57,341 nucleotides of DNA from an uncultured Pelagibacteraceae bacterium (GCA_902607945.1 CACLMD010000003.1:1-57341); one strand, 5' to 3'; shown: positions 18,056 to 27,836, counted from the stretch's first letter. Numbers and translations: made by a program. Notes: generated by a model from the letters alone, not told the origin.

Positions 18056-18397
18056 TTAGGCTATAGGAAGGCCATTTTCAGATTTTTGCGAAGGATGTAC
18101 TAAAATTACTTTACCATCTTTATCAATTGACCCTAAAATTAATACTTGAGACACAACTCCAGCAATATTTTTTTCAGCAAAATTACAAACACCAATTACT
18201 TGTTTTCCTTTAAGGTTTTCATCATTATAAAAATGAGTAATTTGAGCTGATGATTGTTTAATTCCTATTTCTTCACCAAAATCAACTTCAACTACCAATG
18301 AAGGTTTTCTAGCTTTTTCATTTTTTTTTACAGAGATTACTGTCCCAACTCTAATATCTATTTTATCAAAATCATCAAAGGTAATTTGTTCTTTCAT
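18056..18397 (-). CDS. csaA: CsaA-type tRNA-binding domain protein
   Basis: 113 aa from the ATG at 18397 (MKEQITFDDFDKIDIRVGTV); this start matches the usual CsaA start, while an upstream ATG at 18421 would add eight residues and overlap the divergent argE gene. The whole protein is one OB-fold EMAP/tRNA-binding domain: VEVDFGEEIGIKQSSAQIT, then KQVIGVCNF and SQVLILG. CsaA has been reported as a secretion chaperone and binds tRNA-like RNA. Confidence 0.86.
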   Translation of the reverse strand: MKEQITFDDFDKIDIRVGTVISVKKNEKARKPSLVVEVDFGEEIGIKQSSAQITHFYNDENLKGKQVIGVCNFAEKNIAGVVSQVLILGSIDKDGKVILVHPSQKSENGLPIA

Positions 18398-18424
18398 ATA
18401 ATTAATATATAATGGATGCATAAT

Positions 18425-19615
18425 ATGAGTACAGAAAATAATTTAAATGTTTTGTTTGATAATTCCGTTAAAATTTTAACAGACTTGATTAGTTTTAAGA
18501 CTATATCTGGAGAAGATAATACTGCGTTAATAGACTACTGCGATAATATATTAAAGAAATTAGGTGCTACTTCTTTTAGAACTTATGATAATGAAAAAAA
18601 AAGAGTTAATCTATTTGCAACTCTCAAAGCTAAAAATTCAAATAATAAGAAACCAATAATTTTATCAGGCCATACAGACGTTGTTCCGGTGTCAAAAGGT
18701 TGGAATTCAGATCCTTTTACAGCAACAATTAGAGAAGACAAATTATTTGGAAGGGGCTCATGTGATATGAAAGGATTTATTGCATGTACTTTAGCTTATG
18801 CACCTATATATTCTAAATCTAATTTAGATAGAGATATTCATTTTTCTTTTACATTTGATGAAGAAACAGCATGTATAGGAGCTCCAATATTAATTGAAGA
18901 ATTAAAAAAAAGAAATATTAAAGACGGTATTTGTATTGTTGGAGAACCAACTAATATGAAAATTATTGATGCTCATAAAGGATGTTACGAATACACAACA
19001 TATTTTAAAGGTTTGGCTGGCCATAGTTCGGCACCTCACAAAGGAGTAAGTGCTGTTGAGTATGCATCAAGATATGTAAATAAATTAATTGAATTAAGAG
19101 AAAAACTTAAAGAGAGAGAACCTAAAGACTCTATTTTTGATCCGCCTCACTCTACACTATCAATTGGTGGAATATTTGGCGGTATAGCTCACAATGTAAT
19201 AGCAGATAAATGTCATATTAATTGGGAAACAAGACCTGTTGTAAAAGAGGATGGTGTATTTTTAAATCAGGAAATAGATAAATTTGCAAATGAGGTTTTA
19301 CTTCCAGATATGAAAAAAGTTTTTACGAATGCTTCAATTGAAAAAAAAATTATAGGCGAAATAATTGGATTTGATAGAGATGATAAATCAGATGCTTGTG
19401 AATTTATCTCAAGCTTAACTGGTGATAATTCAAGACAAGTTGTTTCTTTTGGAACAGAAGCTGGGTTGTATCAAGAAATTGGTATTAGCACTGTTGTTTG
19501 TGGTCCAGGATCAATTGAACAAGCTCACAAAATTGATGAGTTTATAGTTTTAGATGAACTTAAAAAATGCATTCATCTTTTAGATGGAATTAAAGATAAA
19601 TCTATTACAAATTAA
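18425..19615 (+). CDS. argE: M20 deacylase, acetylornithine deacetylase (ArgE)-like
   Basis: 396 aa from ATG 18425 (an in-frame ATG at 18416 adds three residues and lies closer to divergent csaA). Zinc-peptidase motifs: SGHTDVVPVSKGW, GRGSCDMKGF, the catalytic FTFDEETACIGAP, and the dimerisation-domain GLAGHSSAPHKG. ArgE releases ornithine from N-acetylornithine. The gene is alone on its strand, its stop overlapping the ALDH stop by 4 bp, and it is not next to other arg genes, so another N-acyl substrate is possible. Confidence 0.82.
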   Translation: MSTENNLNVLFDNSVKILTDLISFKTISGEDNTALIDYCDNILKKLGATSFRTYDNEKKRVNLFATLKAKNSNNKKPIILSGHTDVVPVSKGWNSDPFTATIREDKLFGRGSCDMKGFIACTLAYAPIYSKSNLDRDIHFSFTFDEETACIGAPILIEELKKRNIKDGICIVGEPTNMKIIDAHKGCYEYTTYFKGLAGHSSAPHKGVSAVEYASRYVNKLIELREKLKEREPKDSIFDPPHSTLSIGGIFGGIAHNVIADKCHINWETRPVVKEDGVFLNQEIDKFANEVLLPDMKKVFTNASIEKKIIGEIIGFDRDDKSDACEFISSLTGDNSRQVVSFGTEAGLYQEIGISTVVCGPGSIEQAHKIDEFIVLDELKKCIHLLDGIKDKSITN

Positions 19616-21048
19616 TTATTCCAACCACTAACAGCTTTGACTTCTAAGAATTCCTCTAAGCCTAGTTTGCCAGCTTCACGACCTATACCTGAATGTTTAT
19701 ATCCACCAAAAGGTGCATCTGGAGCTAGTCCTGCACCATTGATATCAACCATTCCAGATCTTAATTTTCTAGCAACACGATTTGCTTTTTCTTGATCTTG
19801 AGTTTGGATAAAATTTAACAATCCATAAGGAGTATCATTTGCAATTGCTATTGCTTCTTCTTCTGTCTCAAATGGTATAATTGATAATACTGGTCCAAAA
19901 ATTTCAGTTCTTGCAATCTGCATTTGATTATTCACATCTGCAAATGCTGTTGGTTTTACAAAATATCCTTTATCCAAACCATCAGGTTTGCCTGTTCCTC
20001 CAGCAACTAATTTTGCACCTTCATCAATTCCAACTTTAATTAAAGATTGAATTTTATCAAATTGAGTTTTTGACACCACGGGGCCAATATGATCTCCTTC
20101 TTTTGTGGCAACATCAACTTTCATTGAATTAGCAAAGTTTTTAACTCTTTCAACTGTCTCGTCATAAATAGATTTTTCAACTAACATTCTTGTAGGTGCA
20201 TTACATGATTGACCTGTATTTCTAAAACATCTTAAAGCACCTCTTTCAACTGCTTCTGCATCAGCATCTTTAAAAATTATATTTGCACCTTTTCCTCCTA
20301 ATTCCAAACTTACTCTTTTAAAATCATTAGCTGCATTTTGTGAAATTAAAGCTCCTGCTCTAGTTGATCCAGTAAATGAAATCATATTTACATCTGGATG
20401 ACTAGTTAAAGCATTACCTGTGACTGCTCCATCTCCATTTACTAAATTAAAAACACCTTTTGGTAATTTAATTTCATCAATCATTTCTGCTAAAATCATT
20501 GAAGATAATGGTGCTATTTCTGAAGGCTTAAGAACCATTGTGCAACCAGCAGCAATTGCCGGAATTACTTTTAAACAAGTTTGGTTCATTGGCCAATTCC
20601 AAGGTGTAATTAATGCACAAACACCTTTCGGCTCATGTAAAATATTATTATTAGGAGCATGATCACCTAAAATTTTTTCAAAAGTATATTCCTTTAAAAC
20701 TTTAATGTATGATTTGATATGACTAGCACCAGTTCCAGCTTGTAGCTGAGTTGAAAAATCTATTGGCGCTCCCATTTCTAATGATATAGCTTTGGCCATA
20801 TCTGCCCATCTTTTTTTATAAAGATCATATAGAGCTTCAAGATATTTTAATCTTTCTTCTTTTGTAGAAAATGCCCAAGTTTCAAAAGCTTTAGTTGCTG
20901 CAATTACCGCATTATTAACATCCTCAACTCCTCCTAAAGAAATTACCGCACACTCTTCCTCTGTTGAAGGATCAATTACTTTAATGTCATTAGGTTTTTT
21001 TGGGGATACCCACTGTCCATTAATATAGAAATTTTTTTTATCTAACAT
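19612..21048 (-). CDS. NAD(P)-dependent aldehyde dehydrogenase
   Basis: 478 aa. ITPWNWPMNQTCLK (cofactor site), ISFTGSTRAGALI, catalytic Glu in LELGGKGANI, catalytic Cys in NTGQSCNAPTRM, and EIFGPVLSIIPF. Oxidises an aldehyde to the acid. It lies 20 bp after the agmatinase-family gene on the same strand, so aminobutyraldehyde or guanidinobutyraldehyde derived from polyamine/agmatine metabolism is a reasonable inferred substrate. Confidence 0.9.
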   Translation of the reverse strand: MLDKKNFYINGQWVSPKKPNDIKVIDPSTEEECAVISLGGVEDVNNAVIAATKAFETWAFSTKEERLKYLEALYDLYKKRWADMAKAISLEMGAPIDFSTQLQAGTGASHIKSYIKVLKEYTFEKILGDHAPNNNILHEPKGVCALITPWNWPMNQTCLKVIPAIAAGCTMVLKPSEIAPLSSMILAEMIDEIKLPKGVFNLVNGDGAVTGNALTSHPDVNMISFTGSTRAGALISQNAANDFKRVSLELGGKGANIIFKDADAEAVERGALRCFRNTGQSCNAPTRMLVEKSIYDETVERVKNFANSMKVDVATKEGDHIGPVVSKTQFDKIQSLIKVGIDEGAKLVAGGTGKPDGLDKGYFVKPTAFADVNNQMQIARTEIFGPVLSIIPFETEEEAIAIANDTPYGLLNFIQTQDQEKANRVARKLRSGMVDINGAGLAPDAPFGGYKHSGIGREAGKLGLEEFLEVKAVSGWNN

Positions 21049-21068
21049 TTCTAATAACTATCCTTTCT

Positions 21069-22028
21069 TTATGATTTTGCAAATAAATTTGTAAGTTCAT
21101 AAACAATTGTTGCTGCAGCTAATGATGTAACCTCGGCATGATCGTAAGCAGGTGAAACCTCAACTACATCTGCTGAAATAAGATTTAAACCAGACAGTCC
21201 TCTTAAAACGTTTACCATCTCTCTTGTGGTCATTCCGGCAATTTCTGGTGTGCCTGTACCTGGAGCAAAAGCTGGATCTAGCACATCAATATCTATTGAT
21301 AGATACAATGGATTATCACCTACTCTTTTTCTAATTCTTTCTGCTACCTTATCTGTACCTTCTGTTTGAAATTCATCGCAGTGAATTATCTTAAAACCAA
21401 AACTTTCATCATTTTTAATATCATCTCTACTATACAGTGGGCCTCTTATACCAACATGCATTGAAGCGTCATCTAAAAATAAACCTTCTTCTCTCGCTCT
21501 TCTAAAAGGAGTTCCATGTGTATATGGTGCGCCAAAATAAGTATCCCAAGTATCTAAATGAGCATCAAAATGTACTAAAGCAACTGGACCATCATTTATT
21601 TTGTTAATTGCTTTTAATAATGGGAAAGCAATTGTATGGTCTCCTCCAAGACTAATAATTCCACCTACTTTATTTAATAGTTCTTCAGCACCTGCTTCTA
21701 TTTGTTTGATAGCTTCTTCTATATTAAATGGATTACAAGTAATATCACCTGCATCAGCAACCTGTTGAACTTTAAAAGGCTCTACGTCATAACTTGGATG
21801 GTAATTAGTTCTTAAGTGTCTAGAAGCTTGTCTAATACTTTGAGGTCCAAATCTTGCACCTGGTCTATAACTTGTTCCAGCATCAAAAGGTATTCCTACA
21901 ATCGCAACATCACAACTCTTAACGTCCCTTAACTCTGGTAATCTTGCAAATGTAGAGGGGCCTGCAAATCTTGGAATTATAGTTCCACTTACTGGTTGGA
22001 TTGGATCTTTATTTCTTTTTTTTTTCAC
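21069..22028 (-). CDS. speB: agmatinase/ureohydrolase (SpeB family)
   Basis: 319 aa. Dinuclear Mn ligands are visible: GGDHTIAFP, HFDAHLDTWD and LSIDIDVLDPAFAPGTGTPE; also GMTTREM and EVSPAYDHAEVT. The family hydrolyses agmatine, guanidinobutyrate or similar guanidines to urea and an amine. The leader includes a KKKRNKDPIQPVSGTIIPRF extension. It starts the two-gene unit with the ALDH and sits a few kb from a Pot-type importer, consistent with use of imported agmatine-like compounds. Confidence 0.87.
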   Translation of the reverse strand: MKKKRNKDPIQPVSGTIIPRFAGPSTFARLPELRDVKSCDVAIVGIPFDAGTSYRPGARFGPQSIRQASRHLRTNYHPSYDVEPFKVQQVADAGDITCNPFNIEEAIKQIEAGAEELLNKVGGIISLGGDHTIAFPLLKAINKINDGPVALVHFDAHLDTWDTYFGAPYTHGTPFRRAREEGLFLDDASMHVGIRGPLYSRDDIKNDESFGFKIIHCDEFQTEGTDKVAERIRKRVGDNPLYLSIDIDVLDPAFAPGTGTPEIAGMTTREMVNVLRGLSGLNLISADVVEVSPAYDHAEVTSLAAATIVYELTNLFAKS

Positions 22029-22081
22029 AGTAAAATTGTATCACATTCTATTAAATTGGAATATCTTCTATATGTGTATTT

Positions 22082-22816
22082 ATGACCTTAATTAAAATAT
22101 TTATATTATCTTTGTTTGTTTTTATTCAGGCTAAAGCTGATACAATTTATAATCTTATAAAAATTCCTAACCTTGAAATATATGAAATCAATACTTCAAA
22201 TAATCTTAGATATTTATATGCCAAACAACCATTCACGATTGGCATTGATAACAATATAAATTGTTATAATTCAGAAAAAAAAGGATTAGACAAAAAATAT
22301 AAAATAATTCAGAAAAACTTGAATAAATATGATCAAGTATTTTTAAAAAAAATAAATCTTAAATATATTGTTCTTTGTGAAAAATTATCAATTTCTGGAA
22401 TTTTAACTGCAGGAATTCCAGACCATAAAATGAAGACTTTAATAATAGACATTAAATTTGATAGTAAATATTTTGAACGAGTTCTACATCATGAAGTGTT
22501 TCATATAATAAACGATGGATATAAAGATTATTTTGATGAGAATGAATGGTCAAAACTAAATGATGTTAACTTTAAATATACAGCATGTTCTACCTGCTCT
22601 AATAAAACAGGATTATATGTTTACAAAGAATTTAATGGCTTTTTTACAGAATACTCAAAATCAACTGCTTCTGAGGATATGGCTGAAGTGTATTCCCATA
22701 TTATATCAGATAAAGATATTGTTGAATTAAAAATTAACAATGATCCTATACTTAAAAAAAAAGTAGAATTCATAAAAAAAAATATTTTGAAAATTAATAA
22801 AAATTTCAAATTCTAA
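22082..22816 (+). CDS. secreted putative zinc metallopeptidase (HExxH), family not recognised
   Basis: 244 aa. Signal peptide at residues 1-19 (hydrophobic core, AKA cleavage site). Residues 137-141 read HEVFH, a good HExxH zinc site preceded by VLH, and Glu202 in SEDMAEVYSH is placed like the third ligand of gluzincin-type peptidases. A CSTC pair (Cys169, Cys172) lies between. The rest does not match a family I can name. It would act in the periplasm or be exported; 3 bp upstream of the membrane-anchored cyclophilin, also an envelope protein. Confidence 0.72.
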   Translation: MTLIKIFILSLFVFIQAKADTIYNLIKIPNLEIYEINTSNNLRYLYAKQPFTIGIDNNINCYNSEKKGLDKKYKIIQKNLNKYDQVFLKKINLKYIVLCEKLSISGILTAGIPDHKMKTLIIDIKFDSKYFERVLHHEVFHIINDGYKDYFDENEWSKLNDVNFKYTACSTCSNKTGLYVYKEFNGFFTEYSKSTASEDMAEVYSHIISDKDIVELKINNDPILKKKVEFIKKNILKINKNFKF

Positions 22817-22819
22817 ATT

Positions 22820-23467
22820 ATGATTAAAAAAATTAAGTCTTCACTATCTGAAAAAATAATATTCACTTTTTTATTGTTGCTTGGTATATTTTCTCTAACT
22901 TCTTTTCTTTTAATAAAAGATAAATGTTTATTTGTTAAAGATTACGATCCTTTAAAAATCACTTTTGATAACCCAAAAAATATTGCCATATTAAATATAC
23001 CATGTGGAAATGTTATTATTGAACTTTATCCAAATGTATCTCCTAATGCTGTAGAAAGATTTAAAACTTTAATTAAATCTAAAGCATACGACGATGTTGC
23101 TTTTCACAGAGTAATAAAAGATGCACTTGTACAGACTGGAGATTTAGAATTTGGTAAAAAAGGAAATTTAGATTATGGAAAAATTGGGACAGGTAAATCT
23201 GGATTAGGAAATATTAATTCTGAAGTAGATGTTCCTTTTAATTTTGAAAAAGGAAGTGTAGCACTAGCTAGAACACAAAAGTATAATACTGAGGATAGTC
23301 AGTTCTTTATAATATTGAGAGATGAACCATTATATGAGACTGAGTATACTCCAATTGGAAAGGTAATTTACGGATTGGAAGCTTTAAAAAAAATTAAATA
23401 TCTTGATAAATCCCAATATGTATTAAGGCCCGACTATATTAATACTCTTCGAATGTTAATTAACTAA
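22820..23467 (+). CDS. membrane-anchored peptidyl-prolyl cis-trans isomerase (cyclophilin)
   Basis: 215 aa. One N-terminal membrane helix (about 14-32), then a cyclophilin domain: ILNIPCGNVIIELYPNVSPN, the FHRVIKDALVQTGD catalytic-Arg region, and QFFIILRD. The acidic-basic and tryptophan positions of mammalian cyclophilin are not all kept, as usual for bacterial forms. It probably folds periplasmic proteins. Its stop overlaps the convergent FadN-like gene by 12 bp. Confidence 0.85.
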   Translation: MIKKIKSSLSEKIIFTFLLLLGIFSLTSFLLIKDKCLFVKDYDPLKITFDNPKNIAILNIPCGNVIIELYPNVSPNAVERFKTLIKSKAYDDVAFHRVIKDALVQTGDLEFGKKGNLDYGKIGTGKSGLGNINSEVDVPFNFEKGSVALARTQKYNTEDSQFFIILRDEPLYETEYTPIGKVIYGLEALKKIKYLDKSQYVLRPDYINTLRMLIN

Positions 23468-25678
23468 AGGTTTACCAGTTGCTAATGTATGCTTAATTCT
23501 TTCTTGGGTTTTTTTAGTCTCAATTAATTTCATAAAAGCATCTAATTCTAATTGAAATAAATCGTCTTCAGATAAAGTTTTATCTATCGTGGTATCACCA
23601 CCACTTAATACGTGCGCTAATTCTTTTGCAACTTCTACTCCATGTTCTAAAATTACCTTATCATTATAGAGTTTATCCAAAATTTTATCCATTTCACCTC
23701 TAACCGCTTTTCCAGGAAGTTTGAATTGTAATTCATTTGGTGCTTTAAAATCTTTATTATCTAAAAGAATTTTTTTTGAAACTTCTAATAAACTATTTCT
23801 ATTCATTATTTTTTTATCACTAGGTCTTAAATATTTCATTGGCTCAGCTTCAACTGGTGATGTGGCTGTCTTTCCATAACCAATAATATCGAAAACTTTC
23901 AAAGGTGCATAATTAGGATCTTTTTTTGCCTCGGTAGTATCAAGCCATCTTGCTAACATTTCTTTACACCCACCACCTGCTGGAATTAAGCCAACAATAG
24001 TTTCAACTAATCCAACAACTATGTTTGTATGAGATGCAACAAAATTACTTTGTACCATTACTTCAAATCCACCACCTAGCGTTAACCCTGATGGAGCTGA
24101 GACAACTGGATATTTTGAATATTTTAAATGCTTACAAGTTTCCTGAAAATATTTAATAAATTTTTCAATTGATTTAAAATCTTTTTTGTCTGCAAATTGC
24201 ATCGTATAAGTTAAGTTTACTCCTGCAGAAAACTGCATGCTCTCATTTATTATTATCAAAGGTTTATCAGTTGCTTTTTTTAAAGCATCCATTGAGTCAT
24301 AATCTAAAGCATTAGCCTTAGTAGTAAATTCAACGATATTATAATCATTAAATCTATAAATTTTCGCAGAGTCATTTCCATCTAAATTTGATGCTGTTTT
24401 TTTTACCTTTCCTAAAGTTTCTATGTTTGTATATTTTTGTCTCTCTCCATAAAAATCTTCATTTTTAGTTTTTGATAAATTTTCTAAAAAACTATTTCCT
24501 TTAAATTCACCGACTTTATCAAAAAAATTTTTAACACCTATTTCTTCGAGCATTTCAAATGGACCTTTGGCCCAGTTAAAACCAAGTCTCATTGCTTCGT
24601 CAATATCATTAAATTCTTTTGTAATACCCGGAACCAACGAAGAGGCATATTTAATTATTTTAGATAAAACCGACCAAGCATATTCACCGTATTTGTCTTT
24701 TCTGTTAATTAATCCTTTCAAGTCTACTTTATCTGATTTTACATCTATCTTTTTAGCAAGTGTATAATCGCCAGTCTCAAGGTTTATTGCTTCCATTATT
24801 TTAGTAGCTCCGGTTTTATTCATTCTATAAAAACCACCTTTGCCTTTTCTTCCTGTATAACCTGTCTCAATTAATCTTTTTACTAATGGAATTTCTTTTG
24901 CAACTTCATGAAATTCATCTGTTTCTGGTAGCTCTTTAATAAAACTTTTCAGTACATCGGCCATTAAATCTATACCAATTAGGTCATACAATCCAAATAC
25001 TCCTGTTTTGGGAATACCCATTGGTCTTCCAAAAATTGCATCTGCTTCTTCGACTGAAAGTTTCATTTTAAAAGCTTCAGTCATTGCTATTTGCATAGCA
25101 TAAACACCAACTCTATTTCCTAAAAAACCCGGTGTATCATTACAAACTATTGCTCCCTTACCCAATTCAATTTCACAAAACTCTTTTAACTGATTAATCT
25201 TATCAAGATCATTATTTTCATTTTTAACAATTTCTAACAAACCCATATATCTAACAGGATTAAAAAAGTGTGTGATACAGAAATCTTTTTTTTCAGTGTC
25301 TGTTAAATGTTGAGATAAAACTTTAATTGGAATAGAAGATGTGTTTGATGAGACTATTGCACCGTTTTTTCTTGCTTTAAATATCTTTTCATAAATTTGA
25401 TGTTTAATATCAATTCTTTCTACTACTGCCTCAACAATCCAATCAGCCTCTTTAACTACATCAAAGTCATCAGAAATATTTCCAACTTTAATGTTATTAA
25501 TTTTTGATTTATCAATTAATAATGGTGGTCTTGATTTATGAATTTTTTCTCTAGCTTTCTCACTAATCTCTGTTTTTAAATCAAGTAAAATTACAGGCAC
25601 ATTTGCGTTACATAAATGAGCAGCAATACCACTTCCCATTGTTCCAGAGCCAATCACCACTACATTCTTTATTTTCAT
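23456..25678 (-). CDS. fused 3-hydroxyacyl-CoA dehydrogenase / enoyl-CoA hydratase (FadN-like)
   Basis: 740 aa. N-terminal NAD site VVIGSGTMGSGIAAHL, catalytic His in FCITHFFNPVRYMG, C-terminal dehydrogenase half to about residue 400; then a hydratase domain from about 440 with MQFSAGVNL, GLTLGGGFE and VVGLVETIVGLIPAGGG, where both catalytic glutamates are kept. The order dehydrogenase-then-hydratase is that of FadN, opposite to FadB/FadJ. It carries out the middle two steps of beta-oxidation. It lies 12 bp behind potC, in the same transcript direction, so it may be read through from the transporter genes. No thiolase or acyl-CoA dehydrogenase is nearby. Confidence 0.9.
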   Translation of the reverse strand: MKIKNVVVIGSGTMGSGIAAHLCNANVPVILLDLKTEISEKAREKIHKSRPPLLIDKSKINNIKVGNISDDFDVVKEADWIVEAVVERIDIKHQIYEKIFKARKNGAIVSSNTSSIPIKVLSQHLTDTEKKDFCITHFFNPVRYMGLLEIVKNENNDLDKINQLKEFCEIELGKGAIVCNDTPGFLGNRVGVYAMQIAMTEAFKMKLSVEEADAIFGRPMGIPKTGVFGLYDLIGIDLMADVLKSFIKELPETDEFHEVAKEIPLVKRLIETGYTGRKGKGGFYRMNKTGATKIMEAINLETGDYTLAKKIDVKSDKVDLKGLINRKDKYGEYAWSVLSKIIKYASSLVPGITKEFNDIDEAMRLGFNWAKGPFEMLEEIGVKNFFDKVGEFKGNSFLENLSKTKNEDFYGERQKYTNIETLGKVKKTASNLDGNDSAKIYRFNDYNIVEFTTKANALDYDSMDALKKATDKPLIIINESMQFSAGVNLTYTMQFADKKDFKSIEKFIKYFQETCKHLKYSKYPVVSAPSGLTLGGGFEVMVQSNFVASHTNIVVGLVETIVGLIPAGGGCKEMLARWLDTTEAKKDPNYAPLKVFDIIGYGKTATSPVEAEPMKYLRPSDKKIMNRNSLLEVSKKILLDNKDFKAPNELQFKLPGKAVRGEMDKILDKLYNDKVILEHGVEVAKELAHVLSGGDTTIDKTLSEDDLFQLELDAFMKLIETKKTQERIKHTLATGKPLVN

Positions 25679-25690
25679 TAAATGATTATA

Positions 25691-26545
25691 TTATCGGTTT
25701 ATTCCTCTGAGTCTCTCAGATCTTCTTCTTAAGAGTTCAGCGGTAACTAATATTAGTGTAGATAAAATAATTAGACAAGTTGCAACTGCAAGAATAGTTG
25801 GACTTAATTGTTCTCTTAAACCTGTCCACATTTGAATTGGGATAGTAGTATTTTCAAGTCCAGCTAAAAATAGAACAACAACTACTTCATCAAATGATGT
25901 TACAAATGCAAATAATCCGCCTGAGATCACGCCAGGTAATATTAATGGTAAAGTAATTTTCATAAAAGTATTTACAGGATTGCTTCCAAGACTTGCTGCA
26001 GCTCTTGTTACACTGTGATCAAAACCAGACAAAGTAGCTGTCACAGTAATAACAACAAATGGTGTTCCTAAAATAATGTGCGCTAAAACTATTCCAGTAT
26101 GAGTGGCAGCCAAACCAGCTTTAGCCATAAAAAAGAATATTGCTACACCTGAAATAATTAAAGGAACAATCATAGGAGAGATTAATACTGCCATGACAAT
26201 ACCTTTATATGGCATATGCCTACTACTTAAACCTAATGCTGCAACAGTACCAAGTAAAACTGAACCAATCGTTGCAAAGATTGCAATTATAAAACTATTT
26301 TTAGCAGCTAAGCCCCATGGGTTTTTTGTTCCATAAACCATATCCTTGTACCATCTTAATGAGAAAGCATCTGGATCCAAACTTTTCATACCATCAGAAA
26401 AACTTAAAAATTCTTCTGCATTAAAAGATAATGGAAAGATTACAAACAAAGGTGCAATTAAAAAAAAGAAAACTGATCCACAGATAAATAAATAAAAATA
26501 GTGCCAAATTCTGTAATGTAATTCTGTATGTTTTGGTAAAGCCAT
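25691..26545 (-). CDS. potC: ABC transporter permease, PotC-like
   Basis: 284 aa, six membrane helices. The EAA-type cytoplasmic loop reads AAASLGSNPVNTFMKITLPL, placed as in PotC. Membrane half of a polyamine-family importer with the PotB-like partner 5 bp upstream. Confidence 0.9.
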   Translation of the reverse strand: MALPKHTELHYRIWHYFYLFICGSVFFFLIAPLFVIFPLSFNAEEFLSFSDGMKSLDPDAFSLRWYKDMVYGTKNPWGLAAKNSFIIAIFATIGSVLLGTVAALGLSSRHMPYKGIVMAVLISPMIVPLIISGVAIFFFMAKAGLAATHTGIVLAHIILGTPFVVITVTATLSGFDHSVTRAAASLGSNPVNTFMKITLPLILPGVISGGLFAFVTSFDEVVVVLFLAGLENTTIPIQMWTGLREQLSPTILAVATCLIILSTLILVTAELLRRRSERLRGINR

Positions 26546-26550
26546 TCTGT

Positions 26551-27804
26551 TTATCCTAATTTAATATTATCTATTCCAACTAGCTTATTATACACCCAAT
26601 AAATTGCCAAAACTCCAGTAAGCAACATTAGACCCATGGCCGATGCAAAACTCCAGTCAAGTGTACTCTTCATATGAAAAGCGATTTGGTTACTAATTAA
26701 AGTACCTGATGCTCCTCCAACCAAGGCTGGTGTAATATAATAGCCAATTGCTAATATAAAACATAATAAGCATCCAGCTCCAATACCTGGAATTGTTAGA
26801 GGAAAATAAACCTTCCAAAAAGCAACAATTGGTGTTCCACCTAGTGATTTTCCTGCTCTCATTAAGCTTGGTGAAATAGTTTTCATAACGCTATAAAGAG
26901 GTAAAACCATAAAAGGCAACAAAATCTGTGTCATTGCAACGTATGTTCCTGTTTTATTGTACATCATTTCAGGTCTTGCATCATCAGCAACCAAACCTAT
27001 TCCAACAAAGAAATCATTAACGACCCCCTGTTGTTGTAACAAAATCATCCAACTGGCAGTTCTTACAAGTAACGATGTCCAAAAGGGAAGCAGGACACAG
27101 ATCATTAATAAGTTACTATACTTCATGGGGAGAGTAGCTAACAAATGAGCTATTGGATAAGCCATCAAAAAACAAAATAGTGTTACAAAGAATGCGATTT
27201 CCAATGTTCGAAGCCATAAAATCCTATGAATTCTTCTATCTTCAGAAACACTAACTATTTTTCCGGTTTCATTTTTATACATATCCATACCTTTTAGATA
27301 TTTTTGACCCGTAATAGCTGGGGCTCTTCGTTTAATTGCATTCCAATATTCAACATTAGCCCATCTTTTGTGAACTGCCATTATTTGTTCTTTGTAATTT
27401 CCTTCTTCAAAGTTTTTTGATTTTCTTCTTAGTTTTTTGATAATACTTTTAAATCCATTTTTTGTATAATTGAGCTGAGTAGATAATTTACCCTCTCGTT
27501 TTTCTTCTACTAATTTTATAAAATCTTCATGAAAAGCTGCAAAAACTTCCTCTTCAGGTAATTCTTTCCCATCCCACTTTTCCATTGCTTTATATGTTTT
27601 AGGAAGCATTTCAGTTACCATTTTATCATCCACACTTCTCATAAGCATTTCACCAATTGGAAATACGTAGGTAATAATTAAAAATAACAGTAAAGGCGCG
27701 ACAAGTAAAAAGGCTTTAATTTTGTTTCTTCTTTCGGCCTTCTTAAGGCTTACTTCTAAAGGAATTCCATCAGTTGTTAAAATTTGTTTTGTTTCTGAGC
27801 TCAT
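26551..27804 (-). CDS. potB: ABC transporter permease, PotB-like with large periplasmic insert
   Basis: 417 aa against about 290 for typical PotB. First membrane helix at about 30-48, then roughly 150 residues of charged sequence (for example PEEEVFAAFHEDFIKLVEEK) before the remaining five helices from about residue 205; the EAA loop reads AGKSLGGTPIVAFWKVYFPL. The insert would lie in the periplasm and could dock the binding protein. No Shine-Dalgarno precedes the ATG: a hairpin and T-tract end right at it (see the terminator entry). Confidence 0.88.
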   Translation of the reverse strand: MSSETKQILTTDGIPLEVSLKKAERRNKIKAFLLVAPLLLFLIITYVFPIGEMLMRSVDDKMVTEMLPKTYKAMEKWDGKELPEEEVFAAFHEDFIKLVEEKREGKLSTQLNYTKNGFKSIIKKLRRKSKNFEEGNYKEQIMAVHKRWANVEYWNAIKRRAPAITGQKYLKGMDMYKNETGKIVSVSEDRRIHRILWLRTLEIAFFVTLFCFLMAYPIAHLLATLPMKYSNLLMICVLLPFWTSLLVRTASWMILLQQQGVVNDFFVGIGLVADDARPEMMYNKTGTYVAMTQILLPFMVLPLYSVMKTISPSLMRAGKSLGGTPIVAFWKVYFPLTIPGIGAGCLLCFILAIGYYITPALVGGASGTLISNQIAFHMKSTLDWSFASAMGLMLLTGVLAIYWVYNKLVGIDNIKLG

Positions 27805-27836
27805 AAATAAAAAGGGCGGCTATCAAATAACCGCCC
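27805..27836 (-). terminator. intraoperonic hairpin with T-tract between potD and potB
   Basis: On the - strand: GGGCGGTTAT, loop TTG, ATAGCCGCCC (10 bp, one wobble), then TTTTTATTT immediately followed by the potB ATG. It is oriented to end or reduce transcription after potD, which would give more binding protein than permease, or to protect the potD mRNA 3' end. Confidence 0.85.
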
